A stretch of DNA of 64,000 nt from a virus (IMGVR_UViG_3300008267_000004:123451-187450); one strand, 5' to 3'; positions 40,626 to 50,978 are shown, numbered from the stretch's first letter. A program made the numbers and translations. The notes: generated by a model not told the origin, from the letters alone.

Positions 40626-41834
40626 TTATACCTTAAGTTTTAATTTTTTCATGTCGCCGTAATTTTTACCAGCTTTTACATTTACTATAAATTTTCCGAA
40701 TTGGGTATCTTGTACTATTTGTACAAGATCAATAATATATTTTTTTTCGTCGTCACTAACATCAAATACAGCTTCATCGTGTAATAAAAATGCTACAAAA
40801 GATTTTTTATTTTCTAAGAAATCATCAGTTTTTATAATTTGTCTATGGAATAGATCAATAAAAGTACTTTGATTTATATATGGAATAGCATGATGTTCAT
40901 CACTTTCAATTTTTCTTCCATAAATTGTTTTAACGTGAGTACCATCCCAATGATTATTTCTTAATTCTTCTTTTTTGAAGATACTATCTAATCCATCAGA
41001 ATATTGTAAAGCATAAGGATTGCTTGAACCATAAAGCCATGAAATTACGGCATCTTTTGCTTCAGATCTAGATATAGAAGTGTTAAAAACATCTCGATTT
41101 ATCATATCATAAACATCTTCATCTGGTTGTTTTCCACCCACAAGGCCAATTGCTGTTCTTAATTCAGCAGCATTGATATCAAATGATACAAACCAATCAT
41201 TTTGTGGTTTCAATACGTTACGATAAGCTTTTGGAAAATTTTGTATTGGAAAACTTTTACGATTTGTAGATATTCTTCCCGTTACAGCACCAAACATATT
41301 GTAAGAAATATATTTTGTAATATTTAAAAATCTTCTGTAGTAGGAAAGATCTTTATCTTTTTCAATATTTTTCTTCATTAGTTCATAATCTAAATTTAGA
41401 TCTCTATATCTAATATCCGTAAGAAGCTCATTAAATCTTCTATAAAATTCATATTCTGCGGGACGAGAGTAAGTATTTAGTACGTGTTCTGTAACTTTAT
41501 TTTTCACTTCACAGTATTCAATTAAAAAATTTTTAGGAGTTAGATCAAAAAAACAATTTTCTGATAAAGAAACTTTGGCTTCTACAAAAGAAGAGATAAA
41601 GGCTTTCATACGATTAGAAATTTTTTGCCAATCTTCTTTTAAGTAATCTGGTACTACATTTTCTATTTTTTGTCCCTGTGCATAAATTTGTGCATATTCT
41701 ATATTTTTATTTTTTAAATATGGTGAATATGACCATGTTTTTGTTAAGTCGTCAGGTATGGTTTTAAAATTTAACTCATTATTACAATATATCCCTACGC
41801 ATTCTTTTTTATCGTCTAAAGTTTGAAAAATCAT
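40626..41834 (-). CDS. DNA polymerase I (family A) polymerase domain
   Basis: 402 residues, palm and fingers only. 'TGRISTNRKSFPIQNFPK' (nascent-strand contact), motif A 'VSFDINAAELRTAIG', an O-helix-like 'RSEAKDAVISWLYGSS' and motif C 'FLLHDEAVFDV' are present. No 3'-5' exonuclease is fused, and the 5'-3' exonuclease is a separate gene. It may act in repair or gap filling beside DnaE. Adjacent to tail genes. Confidence 0.85.
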   Translation of the reverse strand: MIFQTLDDKKECVGIYCNNELNFKTIPDDLTKTWSYSPYLKNKNIEYAQIYAQGQKIENVVPDYLKEDWQKISNRMKAFISSFVEAKVSLSENCFFDLTPKNFLIEYCEVKNKVTEHVLNTYSRPAEYEFYRRFNELLTDIRYRDLNLDYELMKKNIEKDKDLSYYRRFLNITKYISYNMFGAVTGRISTNRKSFPIQNFPKAYRNVLKPQNDWFVSFDINAAELRTAIGLVGGKQPDEDVYDMINRDVFNTSISRSEAKDAVISWLYGSSNPYALQYSDGLDSIFKKEELRNNHWDGTHVKTIYGRKIESDEHHAIPYINQSTFIDLFHRQIIKTDDFLENKKSFVAFLLHDEAVFDVSDDEKKYIIDLVQIVQDTQFGKFIVNVKAGKNYGDMKKLKLKV

Positions 41835-41840
41835 TTTTCC

Positions 41841-43151
41841 TCACGGTGCAAATCTGATAATTTTTTCTTCTTGCTCACCCGGTGGAAGATTTATAACATC
41901 TTCAAATTTTGAAGTAAAGTACTCTTTTTTTAGTAAAATATTTTTGTATCCATTAAATATTCTATTTGTCTCAAAGACAGCTTTTTCTAATCCATATGAA
42001 TTAGAAATATTTTTTATTTTTTTTTGTAATAAATATAGTTGTTCATCATTTAATTTAGATTTGTTAGATGATGCTCTTAAAAATACATATAATTCTAACC
42101 ATTTTTCTAAAGGATTTGCTCTATAGTATTCTTCTATTGTTAGGTTTTCTCTTTTAAATGTTTTTATTTCTTCGCCGCATCTTGTAGGAGATATATCCAC
42201 ATATTCTGGTTTTTCACTTACCAACTTTTTATATATTCTAATATAGGATTCTCTAAGATAGAACAAATCATATTCATAAGATTTTATAAACTGCTTCTTA
42301 AAGGTGTCTTCCGTGTTTGAAAGATTATATTTTTTCATGTATGGAACCATATTACTGGATCCTATGTTTGCTATTAATCTCCAAGGAGCGTTTCTATCTA
42401 TAAAAAATCCATATCTTTGGGCGGATTGTACGAAAAATTCAAAGTTTTTATCATTTAGATATTTTCTACATTTAACTAAATCATCTGTAAAATCATCAAC
42501 AGCTACTTCAACAACTAATCCACTTATATTTGGTGATGCATATCTGGAAAGAATAAAATCACTAAAAACTATTGAAGAATTTTCATCATAGTTTATCATA
42601 TATTTTGTTAATATCTTAGTAAAGTCATTAAAATTTTTAATCTTATTAGAATCTATATTTTCAACAAATTTATCTCTAAAGACATAATACAACTTATAAA
42701 TAAATTGATCAAACTCAAAAGTTGGAGAAGACCAGCCTACAACTGGCGCTAGATTACTATATGGACCCTCTCTAGATAGGTTTGTTAAGATGTTGCAGCT
42801 TTTATTAAAGTAATCTGCCATATCTTCAAAAGCGTCAACAACAAAATTCATTGCAAATAAATTTTTTGGAGTATTACTAAATTTTTTTATAAAAGAGTTT
42901 TCTTGAAAATCTACATCATTTATTCTCGAAGAAGGTGATTTTCCTATCTTCTTACCAGTAAATACACTATCAGATTTATCATCAATTCTTCCATAGAATG
43001 GTTTATCTACTGTTAAATCTATATGCGGAGATAAAATATAATTATGAGGAGCTTCCAGTGGAATAGGCATAACTCTAGTGTCGTATGCTTTTCTGTTTCT
43101 AAATGATTTTAGGGCATTTTGAGAATTATTTCCTCTTGAATAAAAAGCCAT
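41841..43151 (-). CDS. Virion structural protein, unassigned
   Basis: 436 residues, rich in aromatic and Asn/Lys residues. 'NLAPVVGWSSPTFEFDQFIY' and 'RYGFFIDRNAPWRLIANIG' look like a structural tail protein found next to baseplate genes in marine myoviruses. No T4 counterpart can be named. It lies at the end of the virion module, 11 bases from the 867-residue baseplate protein. Confidence 0.55.
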   Translation of the reverse strand: MAFYSRGNNSQNALKSFRNRKAYDTRVMPIPLEAPHNYILSPHIDLTVDKPFYGRIDDKSDSVFTGKKIGKSPSSRINDVDFQENSFIKKFSNTPKNLFAMNFVVDAFEDMADYFNKSCNILTNLSREGPYSNLAPVVGWSSPTFEFDQFIYKLYYVFRDKFVENIDSNKIKNFNDFTKILTKYMINYDENSSIVFSDFILSRYASPNISGLVVEVAVDDFTDDLVKCRKYLNDKNFEFFVQSAQRYGFFIDRNAPWRLIANIGSSNMVPYMKKYNLSNTEDTFKKQFIKSYEYDLFYLRESYIRIYKKLVSEKPEYVDISPTRCGEEIKTFKRENLTIEEYYRANPLEKWLELYVFLRASSNKSKLNDEQLYLLQKKIKNISNSYGLEKAVFETNRIFNGYKNILLKKEYFTSKFEDVINLPPGEQEEKIIRFAP

Positions 43152-43162
43152 ATAATTATCTC

Positions 43163-45766
43163 CTACTTCTTACCGTACTTTTTAGCTCTTAATTGTTCAA
43201 TAGTCATTCTATGAACAGGGGTATTAATTAATCTTCCATAGTTTACAAATCTTGCATCTAACTTACTTGTTATTTCACCTCTAGCAACATGCGTGTCTGT
43301 TTTTAAAATCATATATACACCACCTAATCCTATTTGACTTGCAAGCTGTTTAACGGCTTGAGATGGATTAGTTTTAGAATAAAATATTGGATTTATAATA
43401 ACTAAATCTCCCGGCCTAAAAAAACAAGGACCGTACATATCTATATCACTGTTATAGACACCTCTAAACATACCAGGGATATTTCCTCCTTCATTTACAA
43501 TTCTAGCCTCTCTAACACCTGGTATATCTTCTGCTTTATAAGATATTTTTCTAAGTAGTCCAACATTAGATCCAACTGTGAAAGTAAATAATCCTTTTTC
43601 ATCATTTCCTGCAAGATCTGTAGTATCAATATCATCTTTATGAAGAGCAGGTATGTATATAAATATAATGTTAGAAGTTTTTCCAACGCCTTCAGTACCT
43701 ACACCTCTAACGTGCTCATCTGATCCATTAATTGCATTTTTTAATAATGTGGTAGAAATAAAATCTTCTGGGTGGTAATTTGTTAAAAAATCACCAACCT
43801 TAGAACTTACAGAAGAAGCTAAAATTCTTGGTGATGAATTTTCTGTTCCGTGTAATCTAGTTCCAAAAACTCCAATTATAGATAGTCTAGCAAGATCTAA
43901 AATATCTGTCAAGAACTGTTTCAGAGTCCACTCTAAAATACCAGCCTGTACAATTTTTTCCCAAAACCACTTATTAAAAAACTCCAGAGAAATTGGCAAA
44001 TATCCAATGTTATGACTATAAAATTTTATACCTGGATCTGTATTAGCTTTTGTAGCAGTAGCAGATCTTAACATGCTTTGATCTGAATTATGCATACTTT
44101 CAATAAATTGTTGATAAGAACCGGCAGTTGGAACTATAACATCACCTATAAAAAGGTATATATCATCAAATTTTAAATCAGTACCAAGTTGTTTAGAACA
44201 TAACTCAATTAAATCTTGTAGAAACATAAAATTTATTGTAGTAGGGGCAGCTTCGGCACCAAGTGCTTCGTTTGTGGGAATTCTTGTATCAGTTGGAGTA
44301 ACGGAGGCAGGCCCAGTACCCTCTGAATTTCTATCATTTTGAGCATCAGGCGGTTTTTTTGCTTCTGCAGCAACTTGAGCTTCGCGAGCATTTTGAAACG
44401 CCATAGATCCAACTAGCTTACCGATAGAAGCCGCTAGTGATTCTTCAGTTCCTAGAGTATTATAAGTAAATTCTGATGGTTGACTATCAGCTCTTTGAGC
44501 TTTTCTAGCTTCACTACCATCTACGTCTATTTCATTCCTAGAATCACTTAAGCCTAACTCTGCGGGCGTATATGTAATAGATCTTATAATTTTTCCACTA
44601 TAAAGTCCAAAAGTAAATGCTTGCCATATACTTAAGCCTAAATCTCTTTTTTCTGTATCTGCTGCTTCATCTAATTCTTTTGCTTTCTTTTTACCCGCTT
44701 CTTCGACTTGTTGTTCGGATTTTCCTGAATCTTTTGCATCTTGTTTAGCTTTATCTATTAATTTTTGTCTATCTTTCTTTTTTAATTTATAAGATTGAAC
44801 TTTTGCTCTTGTTTCTGGACTGTTGGTTAGTATGTTAGATTCTGATAAAATTAATGTACTCTCTACCGCTCCGTGATAATCTATAGTAACATCTATAGTT
44901 TGATTATCATTAAAAGATATATCATGCCTTACAGGATATAAAAATAACATATTTGTAGTATCATCAATGGCATCTTGTAGTTGTTTTGCAAAAACCTTAA
45001 GAGATGTCTGTCCTGATTCAACATTAAAGACGTTATGTCCTGTATTACCAAGTAAATCAATTATTTGAGCATAAGAGAGAGGCATATAGCCAACTTTTAC
45101 TTTAATTCTATAATAGTGAGGATCACTTCTTAGCGCACTGTTAAATAAATCAGAATAGTAGAATACAGTTTCTTGTCCGTCTTTATTTCTTAATCTTCTT
45201 GGTTCCAACAAAGAGTCTATTGATTGAAACTTTAATTTTAATTTTGCTGTAATTGCTGAATTTGCCTCTGCTTGATTTTGTCCTATATATTGATAATCAA
45301 AAGAAACTATGTTAGCTAAATCTATTGTTCCTTTCCTGTTTGCACTCAATACATCATCAGCATCTTCATTTCCACCAACTCTATGAATTCCATGATCAAA
45401 AGGAATTCTAAATATTTCTTCAAATGTATGTCCGCCTCTATTTGCAATTCCGTTTGGATAATCAACTTTATAAAGCTCTAATCTTGGTTGAAGTGCAGCT
45501 AAAATATTTGGTGGAATTTTTCTTAATGTAGTTATATTTTCGCCTTTACTTAAGGCAGAGATTAAACCTGCATTACCTTTTCCATCGTTTCCTGTTTTTC
45601 TAACTCTTCTACCAAGAGCAGCATAACCAGGTCTTCGATCTAACATCAAATCCCCAGCTGCCGCAGCTTTTTGTAATATTGCAGGTAATCTATAGATAAG
45701 ATAATGTTGATAATCTTGTACTAAAGCTTCATAACCCTGTGGTGTATTAATTTCTACTACTGCCAT
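43163..45766 (-). CDS. Large baseplate or tail-hub structural protein
   Basis: 867 residues. 'VSFDYQYIGQNQAEANSAIT', 'YRIKVKVGYMPLSYAQII' and late 'FRPGDLVIINPIFYSK' and 'LGGVYMILKTDTHVARG' are typical of tail-hub (gp27/gp44-like) and baseplate wedge domains in marine T4-like phages. A Lys/Glu/Ala-rich insert lies near the middle. It probably joins the tail tube to the baseplate; the exact homolog is not certain. Confidence 0.6.
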   Translation of the reverse strand: MAVVEINTPQGYEALVQDYQHYLIYRLPAILQKAAAAGDLMLDRRPGYAALGRRVRKTGNDGKGNAGLISALSKGENITTLRKIPPNILAALQPRLELYKVDYPNGIANRGGHTFEEIFRIPFDHGIHRVGGNEDADDVLSANRKGTIDLANIVSFDYQYIGQNQAEANSAITAKLKLKFQSIDSLLEPRRLRNKDGQETVFYYSDLFNSALRSDPHYYRIKVKVGYMPLSYAQIIDLLGNTGHNVFNVESGQTSLKVFAKQLQDAIDDTTNMLFLYPVRHDISFNDNQTIDVTIDYHGAVESTLILSESNILTNSPETRAKVQSYKLKKKDRQKLIDKAKQDAKDSGKSEQQVEEAGKKKAKELDEAADTEKRDLGLSIWQAFTFGLYSGKIIRSITYTPAELGLSDSRNEIDVDGSEARKAQRADSQPSEFTYNTLGTEESLAASIGKLVGSMAFQNAREAQVAAEAKKPPDAQNDRNSEGTGPASVTPTDTRIPTNEALGAEAAPTTINFMFLQDLIELCSKQLGTDLKFDDIYLFIGDVIVPTAGSYQQFIESMHNSDQSMLRSATATKANTDPGIKFYSHNIGYLPISLEFFNKWFWEKIVQAGILEWTLKQFLTDILDLARLSIIGVFGTRLHGTENSSPRILASSVSSKVGDFLTNYHPEDFISTTLLKNAINGSDEHVRGVGTEGVGKTSNIIFIYIPALHKDDIDTTDLAGNDEKGLFTFTVGSNVGLLRKISYKAEDIPGVREARIVNEGGNIPGMFRGVYNSDIDMYGPCFFRPGDLVIINPIFYSKTNPSQAVKQLASQIGLGGVYMILKTDTHVARGEITSKLDARFVNYGRLINTPVHRMTIEQLRAKKYGKK

Positions 45767-45768
45767 TT

Positions 45769-46110
45769 TTACCCTCTATCTTTTACCATGAACGATACAA
45801 ACAATTCTAAATCTATAGGTATTTTTATCATATCTCCAACTTTTATTAAAGTTTCGCAACCTATTTTATTAAAAGTTAATATCATCCACCAATTTTCAGC
45901 GCCACCTGCATACTTTTCGGCAATTTTATAAATTCTATCTCCAACTCCCCAAATATATTCTCTGTATGCTATCTGGTTTATTTCTTTTTCAGTTGGATAA
46001 ACAATAGTTTTAGTCCCATAATATTCTATATGCTTAGTTGATCTTTCTTCTAACATATTACTATATTCATCTGTGTCGTTTATTAAAATTCTTCTTCCTG
46101 AATGTCTCAT
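45769..46110 (-). CDS. LysM-like baseplate protein (gp53-type)
   Basis: 113 residues. 'YIWGVGDRIYKIAEKYAGG', 'ENWWMILTFNKI' and 'LIKVGDMIKIPIDLE' are a LysM domain with the paired Gly and IxIP close of phage baseplate proteins such as T4 gp53. It is a single domain with a short N-terminal arm and lies in the baseplate cluster. Confidence 0.75.
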   Translation of the reverse strand: MRHSGRRILINDTDEYSNMLEERSTKHIEYYGTKTIVYPTEKEINQIAYREYIWGVGDRIYKIAEKYAGGAENWWMILTFNKIGCETLIKVGDMIKIPIDLELFVSFMVKDRG

Positions 46111-46120
46111 TAGCTTCTCC

Positions 46121-48115
46121 TTATCTCCTTAATATATTAAAATGATAAGGAAACATTACATTTGTATTAAAAGTATGTCCCCCACCGGCCTTAACTTCTG
46201 CAGCTTCTGCACTTGAATCTAAGTCATTATCACCAACTGTGCTTACATGATAACCAAGCCTGTGAGTGTGTAATATATTTAATTCTAAAGATATCTTAAA
46301 TGATTGAAAACCTATCATATCTGGTCTAGAAATTGTAGCAGCGGTTACACCAGTATTTGAATGAAAGTGAAAAATAGGAGAATTCATATCTGGCTCATAT
46401 TTTACTGATGGTATGTAACATAATAGTCCGTCCCTATCACTTTTTGGATCTGTATTATCTATTAAATTATTAAATCTTACCTGCATTAGAGGTGGAGATG
46501 AAATACTATATACTTGTAAACCAGCTGAAAGTGTATATGTTGGGTACATGTAGGTCATCAATTTTGAAAGTTTTTGATGATTGATATAACCCTCATTATG
46601 ACTAGCAGCAGGAACACTAAAACTTACATTAATTTTTCTAGATGTTCCCTTATATTGTGCAGTTGGATCCATCCTACCAAAAACTTTTTCCGATGACCAT
46701 TCTGCATCAACGCTATCAGAAAAACTTTCTATAAATGCTCTAAATGCAACCTTTTTTCCTGTTGCAATGTGAGTAAAAGCTATTTGAAGATTTGGTCCTT
46801 CAGCATTTGTTCTTGTTTTAGAAGCTGCTCCCGGCGCTTCTCCTATTAATAAATTTTGTTGTCTTCTTGCTTCTCTTAAAGCTGCTAATTCTCTTCCGAG
46901 AGCCTCTCTTTCTGCAAGGTTACTAGCTCCTTTTATTCTGGCTTTTAATAGATCTTCTGCTGCATCTAATCTTTTAGTTCTTTCTTCTTTTGTTTCACCT
47001 TGATACGCAAATCCAGCTGCCTCTAATAATCTTACTTGTCTATCAGTTAATCTTGCAGATGTTGGTTCAGCTTTTACCGCAGCAAGAACTTCAGCCTTGT
47101 CAAAACCAGCTACAGAAGGGTTAGAAGGATCAGAAGCAGCAGCAGCTTGTGCTGTGCCGGCTCTTCTTGCTCTTGTTTCTGCTACGGCTGCATCTTGTGC
47201 TGCCTTTATTGCTTCAGCATCAGCTTTTGCCTGTGCATCTCCAGCATCTAAATTTACTTCTCTTCCTGACGCTCTTTGCTCGGCTGCATATTTTTCTGCA
47301 GCGGCTTTTCGCGCTGCCTGTTCTTCTAATACTGCTTCAGCAGCAGTTGCTTGTCTAATTTCTATTGCTAGTCTTGTTTGCTCATCGTCTAAATTGGGGT
47401 TTCTTCCGGCAGCTTTTTCTTCTAGAACAAATTCTTCTGCTGCTTCTTTTCTAGCTGCATCAACTTCCGCTTTTGCTCTAAAATCGCTAGCAGCTTTTTC
47501 ACCAGCGGCTCGAAGCCTTTTTTGAGATTCTTCTTCTTTTAGAACGTCTTCTGGTTTTTTACCAGCTGCTTTAGCTTCTGCATTTATTACTTCTTCTTCT
47601 GCCTTTGTAGCCTCAGTTCTAGCAGTTTTTTCTCCTATTGCGCGTCTACCAGCTTGTGCTTCGGCTAGATCTTCAGTAGCATCTCTAGCACCTTGACTAG
47701 CACTACCTAATACTTCAGTAGCTACTCTTTCTGCCTCTCTCCTTGCTTGAGCAGCTGCTAATTGATCTCCACTCTTTTCTGCGGCTTCAGCAGCTTGTTC
47801 GGCTTCTCTTATTCTTGCAGCATCTTCTCTTGATATTTTTTTTCCATTAATAACAACGGAACCATCATCTAGTTCTGGTGGAGTGGGAGCATCAGTTTTC
47901 ACTTCAACTTTTTTTTCTGCCTTTTTACCTGCGTCCTTACTGCCTTTTTTACCCTCTTTACCACTACCCTTTCCTGATCCCTTACCAGATCCACTACCTG
48001 TTTTACTCGATGCTTTTCCACCACCAGTCTTAGCAGCTGGTTTAGCTTCCGTTTTAGCAGCCGGCTGACCTGGAGATTTAATTGGTTCTGCGTGTGATGT
48101 TCCGTTGTGTGCCAT
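46121..48115 (-). CDS. Baseplate/tail protein with long low-complexity N-terminal region
   Basis: 664 residues. Residues 1-60 are Lys/Gly/Ser-rich and disordered. About 60-430 form a nearly continuous Ala/Glu/Lys/Arg helix with an internal duplication ('AARKEAAEEFVLEEKAAGR' and 'AARKAAAEKYAAEQRASGR'). The C-terminal 230 residues ('AFRAFIESFSDSVDAEWS', 'GRMDPTAQYKGTSRKINVS') resemble gp48/gp54-type tail-tube initiator domains. The low-complexity insert is unusual for a baseplate protein. Confidence 0.6.
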   Translation of the reverse strand: MAHNGTSHAEPIKSPGQPAAKTEAKPAAKTGGGKASSKTGSGSGKGSGKGSGKEGKKGSKDAGKKAEKKVEVKTDAPTPPELDDGSVVINGKKISREDAARIREAEQAAEAAEKSGDQLAAAQARREAERVATEVLGSASQGARDATEDLAEAQAGRRAIGEKTARTEATKAEEEVINAEAKAAGKKPEDVLKEEESQKRLRAAGEKAASDFRAKAEVDAARKEAAEEFVLEEKAAGRNPNLDDEQTRLAIEIRQATAAEAVLEEQAARKAAAEKYAAEQRASGREVNLDAGDAQAKADAEAIKAAQDAAVAETRARRAGTAQAAAASDPSNPSVAGFDKAEVLAAVKAEPTSARLTDRQVRLLEAAGFAYQGETKEERTKRLDAAEDLLKARIKGASNLAEREALGRELAALREARRQQNLLIGEAPGAASKTRTNAEGPNLQIAFTHIATGKKVAFRAFIESFSDSVDAEWSSEKVFGRMDPTAQYKGTSRKINVSFSVPAASHNEGYINHQKLSKLMTYMYPTYTLSAGLQVYSISSPPLMQVRFNNLIDNTDPKSDRDGLLCYIPSVKYEPDMNSPIFHFHSNTGVTAATISRPDMIGFQSFKISLELNILHTHRLGYHVSTVGDNDLDSSAEAAEVKAGGGHTFNTNVMFPYHFNILRR

Positions 48116-48123
48116 TTTTTATC

Positions 48124-50904
48124 CTATCCTGCTATTAAAGTTCCTGTTTTAATTTCTATACCTGGAGCTACTTTTTTAACTAGTTCTGCAAACATTCTTT
48201 CATCAACTTTAATTACATATGATCCGCCACCTCCAGAATTAGCACCAGCACTTGTCATCTTGCTTCTTGCATCGCCAACAATTTCAACTATCTTAGATAA
48301 TAATTTAACAACAGGATCATCTTCCACTTCATTTTCTGAAACACTTACAACATATTCCTTTGCTTCTTTTAATAATCTAATTGTTGGGTCTATATTATCG
48401 GAAGATATTTGTTTTATCTCACTTAATACTTGTTTTAAGTTATCATTAGAGACTTTAAATCCTATTGCTTTTTCTGCTGGATATTCGTCATACGCTTCAT
48501 TAATATTCTCAATCGCACTAGCTACTGCTTTTGACGCTAACCATGCAGGACCGGCAGCAATTGCCAATCCAGCAAAAGATAATGCTAAGGCACCAATTCC
48601 ACCAGCTAATATCCAAACACCAGCTGAAAGGGCTAATATTGTTGGAACTATACCATCAACTTGAACTAATTCAACAAATTTTTCTACCAGTAGTGATAAA
48701 CCAGCAGCAGCTACTCCAATACCTATACCTATCATAAGTACTGCAGCACCAAATGCCAACATTGGTATCGCTGCAACGCCAGCTGTAGTTGCAACTGCAA
48801 TAAGAGCTGTAGCCATTAAATACATAACGCCGACAAGTAATCCTATTGCAACAACTGCTCCTATTATTTGTTCACCAGATAAACCACTAAACGCTTTAAC
48901 TAATTCAGCCATACCAGTAGCTGCTAACCAAACAGCACCACCTATTTCTAACATTGCAAAGCCAAATGCTATAGCAGGTTTAATTAATGGCTCTAATGCT
49001 TTTCCTATAGCGTCAAAAGCCATAGGTAAAGTAGTAGAAAGAGTATCGGTAAGAATAGGAGAATGTGGAACTGATAACACATCATGAACATCATGGAAAG
49101 ATTCCCACAACATCATTATAAGAGGTATTAAACTAATTAAAGTGCCTATAAATCCACCCATAGATATGTTAGATAATGATTTTGCGCCTGCTTTTACAGA
49201 AGAGAAAAATCCCGTACCAGCTGCTCTAGCAGTTGAAAATGCAGTTCTAGCCGCAGACATATTTGTTCTTATTGCTGAATATGAAGATTTCATACTTTCC
49301 CAAACACTTGTACGCATATCATTAAATGCTGGTATTAATTTTGAAGAAATCATTTTTGCTAGCAATAACCCAACTATAATTATACCTGCACGACCACCTG
49401 TTTTATCATTAAATTCCATAAATTTTGTTACAACCGCATCTATAACTTTAACAAAAGGCATAACAACACCAGTAACAACCTGAAACATCGCATGAATTTT
49501 TCCCATGACATCAACTGCTTGTTCTTGCAATTGATTCATTTGTTTCTGGGATGCCTCTTCTTTTTCTCTAGCCTTTCTAACTTGATCTGTCTCTTGACCT
49601 AACATTTTCATCATTTCTGCTTCATTACCACCAGCGAGAATATTAGCAAGAGCCTGTCTTTCTTGTTTGTTCATTGTTGCTACGTTTTTTCCTGTAGCTT
49701 CCATACTTCTTTTAATAATTTCTGTACGTTGGCTTTCGTCTGCATTTAGAAGTTCTATTGAATTTAAATAATCTCCACCCATGAATGCATTAAACTTACC
49801 AGCAGCAGATGCAGCACCTTCAAAGGTATCCATCTGTTTTCCAACAATGTTCATCAATGAACTAACTTCCATACCTAAAGCTTTAGATTGTTTTGCTAGA
49901 TTTTCAAATACTGTTACAGATTGTTTACCTTGTGCTGCCAAAGAGGGTCCAACTGCTGCATAATCTGCTAACATTTTTTTCGTAGATATACCAGAAGCAT
50001 ATGCCACTCTAGATAATTTATTTGTAACCGCAGCTGCCTCTGCACCTGTAAATCCAAGAGCACTCTTTAGGTGATTTAATATTGGTCCTTGTTCTGAATA
50101 AGAAGCGCCAAGTTTTTCTAGCTGTGCGGCTTGACCAACCATTATTTGTTTATTTCTTTCAGATTCATTTGAGAAAGAAGTCATAGAATCTCTTAAGCCG
50201 ATATTTGCGGCCATTAATTCTTTCGCTCCTATACCAAATCTTGTAAATGTAGTTCGTACCTCACCGTTTAAACTTCTTGTTTGTCCTACAAATATACCTA
50301 AAGATTTATTGGATTCTCTAAAAAAATCACTAAAAGGAGCATATGTATCATCTATTGTAGCCCCAGAAAGAACCAACTCTTTACGCATTTGCATAAATTC
50401 ACCAGCAATTTGACCTAAACCCTGTGGTGAAAGCATGGACATAGCAGTTTGTATGCCCATAAAATTTCCTATGGACTCCACCATTTGCTGGTTTAATTGT
50501 TTTGAATCTTCTAATTCTTTCTTTCTATCTCTTGTTTCTTGTTCTTTTACTTTGAGTCGTTTAAGTTCTAGCTCATATTCTTCTAGAGATAAATCATGCG
50601 ACTCTAATCGTTGCTTTAAAATTTGTTTATCTAAATCAAATTGTAGTTTTGCTATCTTTTCTTTATTTTTTTCTATTTTTTGAATATCTTCTTCTAATAC
50701 AGCCGTTCTCTTTAACGCTTCATTTTTTTCTTTTAAAGCTTCTATCTGGGCTTCTATAGCTTTAGAATTGACAGGCGCAGAAGGTGTTGCCCCAGCTGGA
50801 GGTGTGGTAGATCCCCCGCCGTCGTCAGAATCGGAAGATCTTTTATCTGCTAAGTTTTCTATAGCCTTTAATAGGTCTTGGAGTAATTTTGAATCTTCAG
50901 CCAT
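48124..50904 (-). CDS. Tape measure protein
   Basis: 926 residues. An N-terminal coiled coil, a long helical middle ('GVQTAMSML'-like segments such as 'MLSPQGLGQIAGEFMQMRK') and at least four hydrophobic helices around 590-800 ('AVVAIGLLVGVMYLMATALI', 'AVLMIGIGIGVAAAGL') are typical of tape measure proteins, which set tail length and reach the host membrane. It lies directly after the frameshifted chaperone region, the canonical order. About 926 residues fits a tail near 140 nm by the usual 0.15 nm per residue. Confidence 0.85.
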   Translation of the reverse strand: MAEDSKLLQDLLKAIENLADKRSSDSDDGGGSTTPPAGATPSAPVNSKAIEAQIEALKEKNEALKRTAVLEEDIQKIEKNKEKIAKLQFDLDKQILKQRLESHDLSLEEYELELKRLKVKEQETRDRKKELEDSKQLNQQMVESIGNFMGIQTAMSMLSPQGLGQIAGEFMQMRKELVLSGATIDDTYAPFSDFFRESNKSLGIFVGQTRSLNGEVRTTFTRFGIGAKELMAANIGLRDSMTSFSNESERNKQIMVGQAAQLEKLGASYSEQGPILNHLKSALGFTGAEAAAVTNKLSRVAYASGISTKKMLADYAAVGPSLAAQGKQSVTVFENLAKQSKALGMEVSSLMNIVGKQMDTFEGAASAAGKFNAFMGGDYLNSIELLNADESQRTEIIKRSMEATGKNVATMNKQERQALANILAGGNEAEMMKMLGQETDQVRKAREKEEASQKQMNQLQEQAVDVMGKIHAMFQVVTGVVMPFVKVIDAVVTKFMEFNDKTGGRAGIIIVGLLLAKMISSKLIPAFNDMRTSVWESMKSSYSAIRTNMSAARTAFSTARAAGTGFFSSVKAGAKSLSNISMGGFIGTLISLIPLIMMLWESFHDVHDVLSVPHSPILTDTLSTTLPMAFDAIGKALEPLIKPAIAFGFAMLEIGGAVWLAATGMAELVKAFSGLSGEQIIGAVVAIGLLVGVMYLMATALIAVATTAGVAAIPMLAFGAAVLMIGIGIGVAAAGLSLLVEKFVELVQVDGIVPTILALSAGVWILAGGIGALALSFAGLAIAAGPAWLASKAVASAIENINEAYDEYPAEKAIGFKVSNDNLKQVLSEIKQISSDNIDPTIRLLKEAKEYVVSVSENEVEDDPVVKLLSKIVEIVGDARSKMTSAGANSGGGGSYVIKVDERMFAELVKKVAPGIEIKTGTLIAG

Positions 50905-50934
50905 ATTTATTCCACCATTTTAGTAATTTATAAA

Positions 50935-50942
50935 TAAATAGT
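50935..50942 (-). promoter_or_regulatory. ACTATTTA motif and late-like box before tape measure
   Basis: ACTATTTATTTATAAATT on the coding strand between the upstream terminator and the tape-measure start. It contains a 7/8 match to TATAAATA. Confidence 0.4.
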
Positions 50943-50948
50943 ATATAC

Positions 50949-50978
50949 AAAAAAAGTGAGTGGAAATTCCACTCACTT
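50949..50978 (-). terminator. Terminator between tail chaperone and tape measure
   Basis: A 12-bp stem (50954-50965 with 50967-50978) followed by TTTTTTT on the minus strand. It ends the tube/chaperone unit. Confidence 0.9.

Noticed and set aside
47097-47525. 142-residue plus-strand frame opposite the 664-residue baseplate gene
   Set aside because: It is Ala/Ser-rich because it mirrors the Ala/Glu-rich helix; there is no ribosome binding site, and its strand would be the only one of its kind.
48107-48664. 185-residue plus-strand frame opposite the tape measure
   Set aside because: Shadow of a long minus-strand gene with strong family features; no promoter or ribosome binding site.
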